A stretch of DNA of 63,549 nucleotides, taken from NCBI RefSeq assembly GCF_008107625.1, contig NZ_SDKK01000020.1:27256-90804 (forward strand). The letters run 5' to 3'. This DNA comes from Zoogloea oleivorans. Lineage in GTDB: Bacteria > Pseudomonadota > Gammaproteobacteria > Burkholderiales > Rhodocyclaceae. Numbering within the stretch: the first letter of the stretch is position 1; each line of letters begins with the position of its first letter. The position numbers were made by a program, and so were the translations under genes. Positions 20,201 through 26,392 of the stretch are shown piece after piece. Under the pieces are notes generated by a model, which saw nothing but the letters and a program-made list of their open reading frames with translations, was not told where the DNA came from and made no database searches.

Positions 20201-20507
20201 CGGCATCCGCGGACAGGTGCTGACCAAGGGCCTGGAGCGTGCTGCTGACCGAAGACAGGGTAGCTGCGTTGAGTTGGGTGTTGCCCAGCTGGATCTGGCC
20301 CGGTGCTCCGTGGGTCAGTACGTGGACTGCGTCAACGCCATTGTGGCCGTTGAGGGCTGCCAGCATCTGGGTGAGCCCGTCCTGGGTGGAGTCAAGTAGG
20401 ACAACTTCAGCGCCGGCCGGTAGTCCGGCGAGAAGGGTATCCAGATCGTCTAGACTGGCATCGACAAAATAAAGGGAGTTACTGGTGCTGGCGGATGCAA
20501 GGGACAT
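8298..20507 (-). CDS. Giant DUF4347/cadherin-like type I secreted adhesin (4069 aa)
   Basis: The start at ATG 20507 (MSLASASTSNSLYFVD) has a GGAG ribosome site seven bases upstream; a further in-frame start 36 bp upstream lacks support. The product opens with a DUF4347 domain (about residues 5-165, with HVLTHGAPGQIQLG and ILFYGCDVG). A beta-rich unit (about 180-480) and a long array of cadherin-like/VCBS-like Ig repeats follow. A C-type-lectin-like domain sits at about 1220-1370 (YLATITSETENAFI, WIGASDSGSDGVWKWV). Near the C-terminus come a SwmB-like domain (about 3700-3810), a Gly/Ser linker, Asp-rich calcium-type repeats (DDDGDGLPE, DGNGDGVKD) and a choice-of-anchor-U-like domain ending NVDDFWF, the likely type I secretion signal. 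EF-hand-like LFRDTNNNG segments recur three times. Expected role: surface adhesion or biofilm formation. Confidence 0.9.
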   Translation of the reverse strand: MSLASASTSNSLYFVDASLDDLDTLLAGLPAGAEVVLLDSTQDGLTQMLAALNGHNGVDAVHVLTHGAPGQIQLGNTQLNAATLSSVSSTLQALGQHLSADADILFYGCDVGASEEGRALISQIADLTGADVAASTDLTGSSSLGGDWELEAHSGVIEAAGITAFNFDDTLALPGAHSATQGSEVFIGGNYIELGISSVGSFGTSSSKPGGFYGTTGSSAVGMSNDADGFGNGGDLRIDYFLPGTPEERWAVGYNGSTTGGYSALNSNSGAALSSTSLTNLSSGDSLGAKFTGTVGSVLKVEQTHTFKVNDKFFKTVVTLTNTSGSTLTDVRFMRSFDPDNTVYKGGSYSTTNKIENTIVAGDGKAVVSATSAAGDAYNSAAGSTAKILFFSSDSRANVANFGFSNSNPYAMPTQAKGYSSTSDSGIAIMFKGGSLAAGASVSFEYFTSLDTADVSTTIAQIELASNPAPTFTAFAAPVDTVAEDNQVEITYAELAAQGNEADQKPDAGGGLVAGTVTAFIVTSVTSGSLKIGIDAGSAVAWNPGVNDVIDGTKKAYWTPAANTNGPLNAFKVVARDEDGLKSSTPVQAQVTVTAVNDAPLIASAATAVVLPGINEDQPTGTNAGATVSSLFGPRFTDVDSGATMSGIVVVNDASNPAHGKWQYSTDGTTWFDIGTVASNNGLALSTSTKLRFDPEDNWYGTPGVLTVYLTDNAYAGGLTNGATRDTETSTSANGLSTNTVNLSTTVTSVNDLPYFTSTVGGASLTETSTYDSAVTTASGALTGPLDGTDVEDGTAVTFSIRGGGTSSSTVTKAGFYGTLTLDTTTKAWTYTPSNFPAINALAQDQTATDTFEFSIIDSNGATTSQALTITYTGTNDLPVVAAVLADTTFNGNGSWSYQIPANAFADAEGSNLTYTIEVVDGSGNVIDTISGTTGDDVSKPSNWLIFNEASRTLSGTPTATAPLPLNIKVTASDGSASVSDTFTATLDLSASDTNPAPGNVAPTTTDDDLSSTGATSITLTVNDFGNYSDANGDALASVKIVSPPSGSSGTLKLNGGAITTETTVSAADITANKLTFEPGTNSAAITFQVGDGTAFSNTHTLAIDVGSATGTITFDASDVSTAQANTWTSVYSGNPEVLTGYTGTVRVVIEATGGTVKLADATGVSAATGYGSLTSGSASIAFEGTLTNVNLALQQLQANLAANPNMTLTVNAIAGGSAYNPDNQHYYRYVADSAITWTAANAAAEGSTFNGLNGYLATITSETENAFIVSKVGGNAWIGASDSGSDGVWKWVGGPEKDTIFFNGTNGGTSTSPSYYTWQSGEPNGTGGAEDYAQIITVNNFDAGLVAGKWNDLANEGGTADYTVTGYVIEYGGSFTGSGTVAEQASRTITLTKLDAAPVLSINGDAAYTENAAPKALNPALDLTDVDSTTLASATVTLSTGKVSGDLLAFTNDNAATYGNILGVYDSGTGTLTLGSAGSTATLAQWEAALKAITFASTSDNPGTSRSLSWQVNDGANSSNVGTTAIVVTSVNDAPVATKVADQTLATEAAWSFDVDGAGNTLFADPEGELITYSATLANGDPLPSWLSFNSGTHTFSGNPPAGTPYLNIKVIGTDATGAAGFTTFTLNLTTPDNGAGATNSTSSTTISDTNGGSIALGDVLTASAPVDDDGYVLANVKYQWQVYANGAWTDIGGATSNTYTLTQAESSKQVRAQAFYTDAGGYAEAPVSNALTVPAFNIPGIVTVNGSSTPGETLVASLGDGNGIVGITPTYQWYRGDTSGALTTAISGATFSSYTLTDADGSKYVTVVVTYTDNEGTAETRQDSTDSPVQLGAVAPVAVNDMGTATEAGGENNGTAGSNATGNLLINDTDVNSGDTKAMTGLRSGNTEGLGEIGLLEAGEYSVTGEYGTLRINASTGVYTYTINQAAYGVEALNSGDSIKDYFNYTVTDSTLKSDIGVLEVTINGANDAISVRDVPTVFTAVEDQKTALVIPATFALSDPDNTDAATVKLVASEGKLSAASSDGVTVTGNDSGTLTLSGTLSAINTWLKTADKVSYTSSPNDNGTGTATITLKANDGVSGDVTLATVNVDVTATNDAPRLDLNANNNTAAGVDVAGATGADLTGNDHAVVFRPRGSDVQVVDSDVTITDIDGDTTLVRATVEITAGAWDNSRTIYETLNSTASTAGITITGNGTGINGLTSATKLTLTGTATHAQYQDALKTIVYNNSNENAFAGNRSITIAVFDKETVDGGLESNASAFTTTAANPSVVVGQKIYIAGIDTGKTVATVIDTTHFIASGPLPTLANNAALSFWLDGTQVTTATARAPLAAAGYAPAAATTTVQVLWTPVVDLNGNTASSVSYTTSYTEGSNGTYITSTDALITDQDGNLKTVTVTLNNAADTSGGNSTETLFIAAGIVSNLATNGITTTFYGATDNVLANGSAGVHKIVFSGNKDATTFQLGMREVQYKNTSENPSITPRTVTVDIVDQDNNTGVPASATINIIPVNDVPVKGGDFAGTLNEGAVYVFTTGDLNSTDVDNAAGTLKYVLTSLPAQGTLFRDTNNNGVVDVGEAIATVGTTTSVATINAIGTGAYFTQAEVTAGTIKYAHNGQNPNGTNATGTDTFGFKVVDGMEDYVFNTIPADTVTLTVTEVNDPATGAPAISGTLQPGQVLTSDVSSIADADGPASPTFSYQWQVSSNGTDWTNATGAGSTTGSYTLGTADQGKQVKVIVTFDDALGRTNSLTGNASGTVAFTNTLGAGGVTITNDGTPQAGETLTADTSALADADGLGPFSYQWEVSTDGGTTWTSIGGATGKTYALPGDATTGTQYKAVVSYTDGRGNSENIDSSVVTIVAPAADINDAPSLNGTGNFPATTALFSGVNVTTVESGQSIQTLTLTVGGLKDAGAETLKVDGVDVVLGAASTTAITGGTLDGVSYAITMNGTNPDVATVTITHAGLTNAQTKTLIEGLALSGGTTAGLRVVTLTSLQDSGGTASGGHDTGVIGISATVDVGSTLPGSNTAPVGSGDLAGSVDEGGTMTLATADLSASDTEQPGLKVVLASAPTHGTLFRDTNNNGIVDAGETLTTGSNFALADIDAGRIKYAHNGDDPDTNPAADDSFTFNVSDGLAQSDSDGGSDGNQPTTFSITVTPVDDTPTLSATALGTLGTPVAFTEGPTAQALFSGTAASPVETDENITAITVMVSGLRDGTVENLVIDGTAIALTHGITGTSTGGASVGYSVSVTGGTATITLGKDATSAIWNGLIDGLAYRNTSENPTAGNRSITLTQVTETSGQSSDVAITSYVNVTPVNDPPTSALTPITVLEGGSLTLDTTAINAADVDSPLSGLTYKLSSAPTHGTVYIDANGNGVKDVGEALPTDGTFTYTLLNSGKVRYQHDGNEDGDSFAITVSDSQGGTSAPVTMTVNRTAVNDAPTISGLGSDVLSYPANSGAKALEQGGDVLISDPDSSNFNGGNLRVSITFNRDPGHDVLNIANVGDIGISGGNVTYAGTTIGTVAGGTGTNDLVVSFNGDATPAAVSALVKAIQFSNDQASPANPSRTISFALNDGSVGGQAEPVAVNVNIATGVTPSISIANGFFIMENTQLVTALSAVDPNSRPITFSISGTADGTNNPDSGKFEIVSGNLLRFKAAPDYEIPADSGANNVYNVIVRATNDLGSYAEQTLAITVLDQDPEDAAVGDTEGPAFGYARINGGSLVMTYTDASPLSISNLPATSAFAVKVGGSTVAVNNVAIDATAKTVTLTLASAAMAGQSVTVAYTDPTGGNDVAALQDAAGNDAVTLNETAVSNLTPSTGGGSSGGGSTDGGTTGGGSTGGGSTPVPGIPSRDDWANLPDDDGDGLPELVENFVPQPYVPGAVTGDGNGDGVKDSTQDDVASSPILKTPTAISNPGEAPYSFVTLVADAKAGKADTADGNIAKIRAVEQLDAPSSIPDTMTMPLGMLNFVAEVQNTSELETFSLYLDPALGVNGYWMQDTSSTWVNLASPIYGGQMVIEGGRLRIDFQVQDGGVFDTDGQADGVITAHGTVAFMPLSIVGTRPDTNVDDFWF

Positions 20508-20574
20508 GATCGGGCTCCACAACAAGTGTAAGGATATTCCCAATCAAGATACCCATTTCGATAGGTCTTGAGCT

Positions 20575-20606
20575 CTCAAAAACTCTCAGCGTTGAGAGTT
20601 CTTGAG
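20575..20606 (-). terminator. Hairpin terminator between histidine kinase and adhesin genes
   Basis: AACTCTCA (20581-20588) and TGAGAGTT (20593-20600) form a perfect 8-bp stem with a GCGT loop, extended by CTCAA/TTGAG across one mismatch. On the minus strand the stem runs into a TTTTT tract. It lies 25-56 bp after the kinase stop codon, so it probably ends the kinase transcript and separates it from the adhesin. Confidence 0.65.
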
Positions 20607-20630
20607 CGCAGTGCTATGGGTGTGGGGGCG

Positions 20631-22694
20631 TTATTCAACAGGGAATGTGACTTCCATTGTTCTGGGTAGGCGTAGGGCCAGTATGGTGCCACCACCTGGG
20701 TTGTCAGACGCATAGACACAGCCCCCGTGGGCGACGGTGATGGCACGTACGATGGAGAGCCCGAGGCCATCACCATGTGCTCGCGTGGTGCTTGAAAAGT
20801 CGGCCGTTCGTTTTTTGGTGAGGGTGTGGAAGCGTTTGAAAATCTGTGTCTTGTCACTGTCGGGGATGCCTGGTCCCCGGTCGGCCACGCGCAGTTCCAG
20901 GCTGTCCGCTTGGGCATCAAGGGTGATGCTGATGGGGGGCGACATAGGCATGCCGACAGGCCTGCCATGCTGGAGGGCGTTATCAATGAGATTGTGGATG
21001 GCAATACTGAGGAGCGCGGGGTCTGCCATTGTGCTGCTGGTGTGCGATGTCGATGTATTACTGACGGGGTGTAGCGTCATCAGGGGCGTGGGGGTGTCTG
21101 GCAGGGAATGGGTATAACGAGTTACGACTTCTTCCATGAGTGCCTGCAAGTCGACCCGGACCAGCTTAGGGTGGAGGGCTAGTTCCCGGAGGCGGTCCTG
21201 ATGAATCAGGGTGTTGCTGAGATAAGTAAGGCGCGTGCAGGCGTGTTCTATGTTGTGCAGGCGCCGGGCGACTTCGGGGGGAGTTCGATTTGCGAGAAAG
21301 CGCAGAGAGTCGAGAGAGGACTTGATCATCGCCGCTGGTGTTCGAAATTCATGGGAGGCCATGGACAGCAGTTGGCGCTGTTCCGATTCGGCCTGCTGAA
21401 CGTCGCGCAGGGCTTGGGCGAGGCTCGCCGTTCGTTCGGTCACCTGATGTTCGAGTTCCACGTTCTTGTTGCTGAGCTCATGCATCAAGTGGAGGCGCTG
21501 GCGCTCGTTTTCGTACAAGTAGTGGCGCATGCGCATGAACATGCTGGCCTGTAGGGAAAGCAGGTTGAAAAAGTTCGTCAGCTGCCAGCCGTACAGAGTG
21601 AGCTCGGAGAAGGGCCCGCTACCTATAATTGCAAGGACATTGATCAGAGATGCGATCATATGAATGACATGCATTGGGCCGTAGAGGCGACTTGTCTGAT
21701 GGCCCCGTAGCATCTGGATTACGACAGCGGCTATCGCCAGTGGAAAGAGGGGGAGGCCCATTCGTCCCAATATGCCTACAATCCAGGCTTCCCCAAAGGG
21801 AACGACAATCAAGGGCACTATCATGGCGAGCGCCCAGCCTACAAAGATCCGGTGCAGCCAAGGATGAATCTGGTGGAATTGAAACAGTGTGGTTGAAAGC
21901 AAGGCCCCGATTGAAAATAGCAGTATGCTGAATATGTTGGTGGCCAGGTTCAGGTTGCTCAGGTTCTCCCAGGGGTAGTAGAGGTAAAGCAGGCCGTCCA
22001 GGGATAGCCACTGGACACAGGTGAGCAGCACATACAGCGTCCACACTAGATAGGTCCGGTCCCGAAGCAACAGATAAAGCGCCAAGGCACCCATGCCCAT
22101 GACCAGATTGATTGCCGATACCGCTCCGAAGATCAGTCCCTCTGCTGATCGGAGAGCAAAATAGTGAGATTCGGAGTGGAGGTTGACGATGGCGGCCTGG
22201 GTGCTAGTAGTCCGGATCTCCAGCAGGATGGTGGTGCCAGCAGAGGGTCGAATGGCGAAGGCGGGCCGCAGGCCGCGCATCGCAACCTCTTGCAGCGGGA
22301 TCTGGTCGCCCGCTCGGCCTAGTTGGGTGATGGTTCCTGTTTCATCCACCTGATAAGCCCGGACTTCGTCCAGATAGGCTGGGCCCACATCAACGATCAG
22401 AGATCTGGGAGAGGGCGGGCCAGCCTCAATAGTGAAACCCAGCCAGACCTTGTCCTTGCGAAAGCCCCGCCCTAGGTAGGCGGGCAGATGCTCAAATCCA
22501 CCTCTGTGGTAGAGGGCTAGTGCCTCTTCTGGTGTTCCAGGACTGGCTTCTGCAGGGCTGGCGTACAGAAAACCCTCCAAAGGAAGGGTCGTGATGTGGG
22601 CGTTCACAGGTATTGCTACCCGGTTAGCCAGGGTATCTGTTGGCAGGCCGATCAACAGCATAAAACACAGCAGCAGGGGAAGCATGAGCAGCAT
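20631..22694 (-). CDS. 7TM-DISM sensor histidine kinase
   Basis: A 687-residue membrane sensor kinase. A signal-like helix leads into a periplasmic 7TMR-DISMED2-type beta domain (about 30-170, with KVWLGFTIEAG), then seven membrane helices (about 180-390), a coiled coil, a HisKA domain with phospho-acceptor His448 in SMASHEFRTPAAM, and HATPase_c with N-box NLIDNALQHG, G1 DRGPGIP and G2 GDGLGLSIV. All key residues are intact. DISMED2 domains commonly bind carbohydrate-like ligands. It is divergently arranged with a response regulator (84 bp between likely starts) and lies directly upstream of the adhesin gene; the two probably form a cognate pair controlling the adhesin or its exporter. That link is positional. 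Confidence 0.9.
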   Translation of the reverse strand: MLLMLPLLLCFMLLIGLPTDTLANRVAIPVNAHITTLPLEGFLYASPAEASPGTPEEALALYHRGGFEHLPAYLGRGFRKDKVWLGFTIEAGPPSPRSLIVDVGPAYLDEVRAYQVDETGTITQLGRAGDQIPLQEVAMRGLRPAFAIRPSAGTTILLEIRTTSTQAAIVNLHSESHYFALRSAEGLIFGAVSAINLVMGMGALALYLLLRDRTYLVWTLYVLLTCVQWLSLDGLLYLYYPWENLSNLNLATNIFSILLFSIGALLSTTLFQFHQIHPWLHRIFVGWALAMIVPLIVVPFGEAWIVGILGRMGLPLFPLAIAAVVIQMLRGHQTSRLYGPMHVIHMIASLINVLAIIGSGPFSELTLYGWQLTNFFNLLSLQASMFMRMRHYLYENERQRLHLMHELSNKNVELEHQVTERTASLAQALRDVQQAESEQRQLLSMASHEFRTPAAMIKSSLDSLRFLANRTPPEVARRLHNIEHACTRLTYLSNTLIHQDRLRELALHPKLVRVDLQALMEEVVTRYTHSLPDTPTPLMTLHPVSNTSTSHTSSTMADPALLSIAIHNLIDNALQHGRPVGMPMSPPISITLDAQADSLELRVADRGPGIPDSDKTQIFKRFHTLTKKRTADFSSTTRAHGDGLGLSIVRAITVAHGGCVYASDNPGGGTILALRLPRTMEVTFPVE

Positions 22695-22778
22695 AGGGGG
22701 CGAATGGAAGGGCGGCTTCTACGTTAAAATATGATGTCCTTCGGGGCACAACCAGTGTGTTGTAATCTCTTGAAAACT

Positions 22779-23483
22779 ATGTCCGTTCAGCCAGCCAGCA
22801 TTTCCGTTCTAATTGTCGAAGATGAGCCGGTTCTCCGTGAAGAGCTTGCCTTCCAACTCGGACATATGGGGTTTGCCGTTGAAACCTTCGAAAACGCCAG
22901 TCAGTTGTACCGATATCTTGCCGCATTCAGCACAACACTTGTTGTTTTGGATATTGGCCTGGAGGGGGAGGATGGCTTGAGCGTATGCCGGTATCTAAGA
23001 GCCCACGACAGCAGGATCGGGATCATCTTTGTAACTGCACGGTCCCTGCGGGACCAGCGGATCGAGGGCCTGGAGGCTGGTGCGGATGCCTATCTGGTCA
23101 AGCCTATCGATATCGACGAGCTTGCACTGGTCTTACACCGCTTGGCGGCCCGGACACATTGGCCAGCGGTGGAGCGACGAGCCTCGCTAGAAGCTCGCCC
23201 AACCTGGCACCTTGACGAGACCGAATATGAGCTTCACGCTCCCAACGGAGTCAGGACTACCCTGACCCTGACCGAAATGCGAGTGCTGCGTGCCTTGATC
23301 GCTTCTGGATCCTATACCTGCACCCATGCCCAGCTAGGTGTTGCGCTGGGTGTTCACCCCGACGAACTCGACAAACATCGCATCGAGGTGATTGTGAGCC
23401 GTTTACGCAGCAAGGTCACCCGCAGTACTGGTTTGGCTGCCCCTCTTCGGACGGATCGAAACCTTGGTTACCGTTGGGGGTAA
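22779..23483 (+). CDS. OmpR-type response regulator
   Basis: A receiver domain (VLIVEDEPVLREELAFQL, phospho-acceptor Asp58 in LVVLDIGLEGEDG, conserved T and K in FVTAR and LVKPID) is followed by a winged-helix DNA-binding domain (about 140-234, LTLTEMRVLRALIASG and HRIEVIVSRLRSK, ending TDRNLGYRWG). ATG at 22779 (MSVQPASISVLIV) is preferred over an upstream ATG at 22731 because receiver domains start close to the N-terminus and room is needed for a divergent promoter. It is a likely partner of the adjacent 7TM kinase. An IS3 element begins about 16 bp after its stop, so the gene is intact but its original 3' neighbour has been displaced. Confidence 0.9.
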   Translation: MSVQPASISVLIVEDEPVLREELAFQLGHMGFAVETFENASQLYRYLAAFSTTLVVLDIGLEGEDGLSVCRYLRAHDSRIGIIFVTARSLRDQRIEGLEAGADAYLVKPIDIDELALVLHRLAARTHWPAVERRASLEARPTWHLDETEYELHAPNGVRTTLTLTEMRVLRALIASGSYTCTHAQLGVALGVHPDELDKHRIEVIVSRLRSKVTRSTGLAAPLRTDRNLGYRWG

Positions 23484-23804
23484 CGGTACTGTGTGTGGTG
23501 GTCAAGTAATTTCGGATACCTCGATGGGGTGCTGTACTGCGGTTTGCCGTTCATAGGCGGTGGGCGGCAGATAGCCCAGCGTCGAATGCAGACGGACGTT
23601 GTTGTAGAACCGAACGATGTAATCGGTGACGTCACGACTGGCTTCGGCGTGGTTGGCGTAGTCGTTCTGCCAGACGCGCTCCCTCTTCAGATTCAGGAAG
23701 AAGCGCTCCATGACGGCGTTGTCCCAGCAATTGCCTTTGCGACTCATGCTGCCCGTCAAGCCATGACGGCTCAGCAAGGCACGGTGGGCTTCGCTGGCGT
23801 ACTG

Positions 23805-23832
23805 GGCGGATTCAACCGGTCGTCGCAACACC
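23805..23832 (+). repeat. IS30 terminal inverted repeat (left)
   Basis: A 28-bp repeat beginning GGCGGATTCAACCGGTCGTC. It is identical to the reverse complement of 25228-25255. Confidence 0.95.
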
Positions 23833-25209
23833 GGATTGCTGTGCGGATTTTAGATAGTCATTCAAAGCTTCTGCGGGAGTCTTCCATCCGAGCGTCTTCC
23901 GTGGCCGTGCGTTGAGCGTGTTGGCTACGGACTGAATCTCCTGGGCGCTCCAGCGGGACAAGTCTGTTCCCTTTGGGAAGTACTGCCGTAGAAGTCCATT
24001 CGTGTTCTCGTTCGTGCCGCGCTGCCACGGACTATGCGGGTCAGCGAAGAAGACACTCACCCCGGACTCGATAGTGAAGCGGGCGTGATCCGATAGCTCT
24101 TTACCGCGATCCCAGGTCAATGATTGCCAGAGCCGGGCAGGCAAGGTCGCTACCGTTCGTTTGAGTGCATTGGCCATCGTGATGGCGCCGTAGCCGGCCA
24201 AGGCAGGACCGTTCTTGGTTCGCGGAGCCTGCCCATAGCCCTGCTCCCGAGGCAGGTGAACAAGTATGGTGAAGCGACTGGACCGCTCTACAAGCGTCCC
24301 TATCGCGGAGCGGTTCAGCCCAATGATCAGGTCTCCTTCCCAATGGCCTGGCACGGCGCGATCTTGTACTTCTACGGGGCGGCTGGAGATCATCACCTCC
24401 TCGCTGACGTGGGCCCACGACCTGGCCTGAGACCTCGCCCGAGGCACGCGCAATGCCCGCCCGGTACGCAGGCAGCTGACCAGCTCCCGCTTGAGCGCAC
24501 CCCGACCTTGAATGTAGAGCGCCTGATAAATGGCTTCATGAGAGATGCGCATGGATTCATCTTCCGGAAAGTCGACGCGCAGCCGATTGGCTATCTGCTC
24601 AGGAGACCAGCCATTGACCCATTTGCGGTCACCCCGATGTGGCTTGTTCCGGCCTTTGAAGGGCGCGTGCGCAGGTCCGACAATCTCATGGCCATCGGCG
24701 TCATGCATCTTGCCCTCTAACCGGTCTTGAACGTAGCACCGAAGTCGCGGGTGAGTCACCAACTTAGCGGACTTCGGTCTCCGGGCCGCCAGTTCCGCCT
24801 TCCACTGCGCAACCGATGCCCGATACTCGAGTTGGCCGCCGCGCGTGGCGGCGTTGCGAACCAGCTCCCGCGACACCGTCGATGGGCTTCGCCCGGTTTG
24901 CCGAGCAATCTCCCGTACGCCAACGCCCTGGGCGCGGAGCACCCCTATCTCTTCACGCTCGGCAAATGACAAGTACCGCCCGGACACAGGATTCGACATG
25001 AACAAGGGCATGCCTCCACGATGACGAAACCAGCGCGAGCCTACAGCCTGTGATGCGCCAACTGCTTCTGCCGCCTTCTCGCTTGTGATGCCGGTTGCGA
25101 TCTGCGCCCAGAACCGCCGCTCAACCTCACGGCAAAGCGATGGTGCGCCAGGCGAGCGCATTGTCTCTCGACCTGTCACCTGCTTTTGCCACCCTGCGGG
25201 TCGCCCCAT
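23812..25209 (-). CDS. IS30-family transposase
   Basis: A 465-residue DDE transposase. The N-terminal part has MRSPGAPSLCREVERRFW and a first helix-turn-helix region; a second helix-turn-helix carries GRYLSFAEREEIGVLRAQG and REIARQTGRSPSTVSREL. Catalytic residues are in GHWEGDLIIG (D), LTWDRGKEL (D) and the SPWQRGTNENTNGLLRQYFP block (E). Length matches long-form IS30 transposases. The stop codon falls just inside the left inverted repeat. The gene is oriented the same way as the IS3 orfB it interrupts. Confidence 0.95.
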   Translation of the reverse strand: MGRPAGWQKQVTGRETMRSPGAPSLCREVERRFWAQIATGITSEKAAEAVGASQAVGSRWFRHRGGMPLFMSNPVSGRYLSFAEREEIGVLRAQGVGVREIARQTGRSPSTVSRELVRNAATRGGQLEYRASVAQWKAELAARRPKSAKLVTHPRLRCYVQDRLEGKMHDADGHEIVGPAHAPFKGRNKPHRGDRKWVNGWSPEQIANRLRVDFPEDESMRISHEAIYQALYIQGRGALKRELVSCLRTGRALRVPRARSQARSWAHVSEEVMISSRPVEVQDRAVPGHWEGDLIIGLNRSAIGTLVERSSRFTILVHLPREQGYGQAPRTKNGPALAGYGAITMANALKRTVATLPARLWQSLTWDRGKELSDHARFTIESGVSVFFADPHSPWQRGTNENTNGLLRQYFPKGTDLSRWSAQEIQSVANTLNARPRKTLGWKTPAEALNDYLKSAQQSGVATTG

Positions 25210-25227
25210 ACAAACCTCCAGTTAGAA

Positions 25228-25255
25228 GGTGTTGCGACGACCGGTTGAATCCGCC
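25228..25255 (-). repeat. IS30 terminal inverted repeat (right)
   Basis: Read on the minus strand this is the same 28-bp sequence as at 23805-23832, with divergence starting at base 29. Confidence 0.95.
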
Positions 25256-25839
25256 CTGACTGCCCCGGTCGGAATACACGATCAGGCCCGCCGGCGGTTG
25301 GCGCTGCGTAATGGCCATCTGCAAGGCTGAACACACCAGTTCGGCAGGCATGTTCGGCGCCATGGCCCAGCCGACAATCTTGCGCGAGTACAGATCCAGC
25401 ACCGCCGCCAGGTACAGCCAGCCACTGCGCGTGCGGATGTAGGTGATGTCCGAAACCCAGGCTGCATTCGCCGTGGCTGGAGTGAAGTGCCGGTTCAGAA
25501 CATTGTCGGCAATCGGCAAGCCGTGGCGGCTGTCGGTGGTGTGAATGAATTTGCGCCGCCACACCGGACGTAGCCCATTGATACGCATGAGGGTTCGTAT
25601 CCGGTATCGCCCCACGCGAAGCCCCTGCGCATGCAGGACGGCCCGCAGGCGCCGGCTGCCATAGCAGCGTCCGGAGGCGGTGAAGGCGGCGCGCAGGTGG
25701 GTGCTCGTTGGGCAAACCCTGGCGGGTTCGCCCCTGCGTGAGCGTACGGCGTAGAAGCCCGAACGACTCACGCCCAGCAACCGGCACAGCAATGCGGTGT
25801 TGTCGGCCTTCTCTTGCAACTGAGCGATGCACCGGTAGG

Positions 25840-26136
<297 letters not shown>

Positions 26137-26392
26137 CTATTTCTCCTCCACGGGTGGATCATCCACCTATCGAGGTGTCCGAGGAAATTAGACCACTGCA
26201 GGAACAGATATTGTGGTGTTGCCATTCCGCGATCAAGAACATCCAAAGTCGGTCGTAGACTATATGTGAAACATGGATGCTGCCTCGTTTGTCGGGCTGT
26301 CTTCGGCATGGTGCCATGAAGACCTTGAAATATTGTGTCCAAAATAATAATGACCTGGCCCCAACCAAGCAGACACGGAGGCAAGGGGCGCG

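Larger units (their letters stand above)
23805..25255 (-). mobile_element. Complete IS30-family insertion sequence
   Basis: The 1451-bp element is bounded by perfect 28-bp inverted repeats and flanked by a CTG direct repeat (23802-23804 and 25256-25258). It contains one full-length transposase. The target is the orfB gene of an IS3 element. Perfect ends and an intact gene suggest a recent, possibly still active copy. One G is shared at each boundary, so the end could be assigned one base further out. Confidence 0.93.

Noticed and set aside
8298-20507. Repetitive DNA of the adhesin gene as CRISPR or satellite repeat
   Set aside because: Repeats are diverged protein domains in one open frame, with no constant repeat-spacer pattern.
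26355-26370. Possible sigma-54 promoter before the LamB-like porin (TGGCCCCAACCAAGC)
   Set aside because: It matches GG-N10-GC spacing only; -24 lacks CAC and -12 lacks TTGC, and the predicted start would fall inside the ribosome site.
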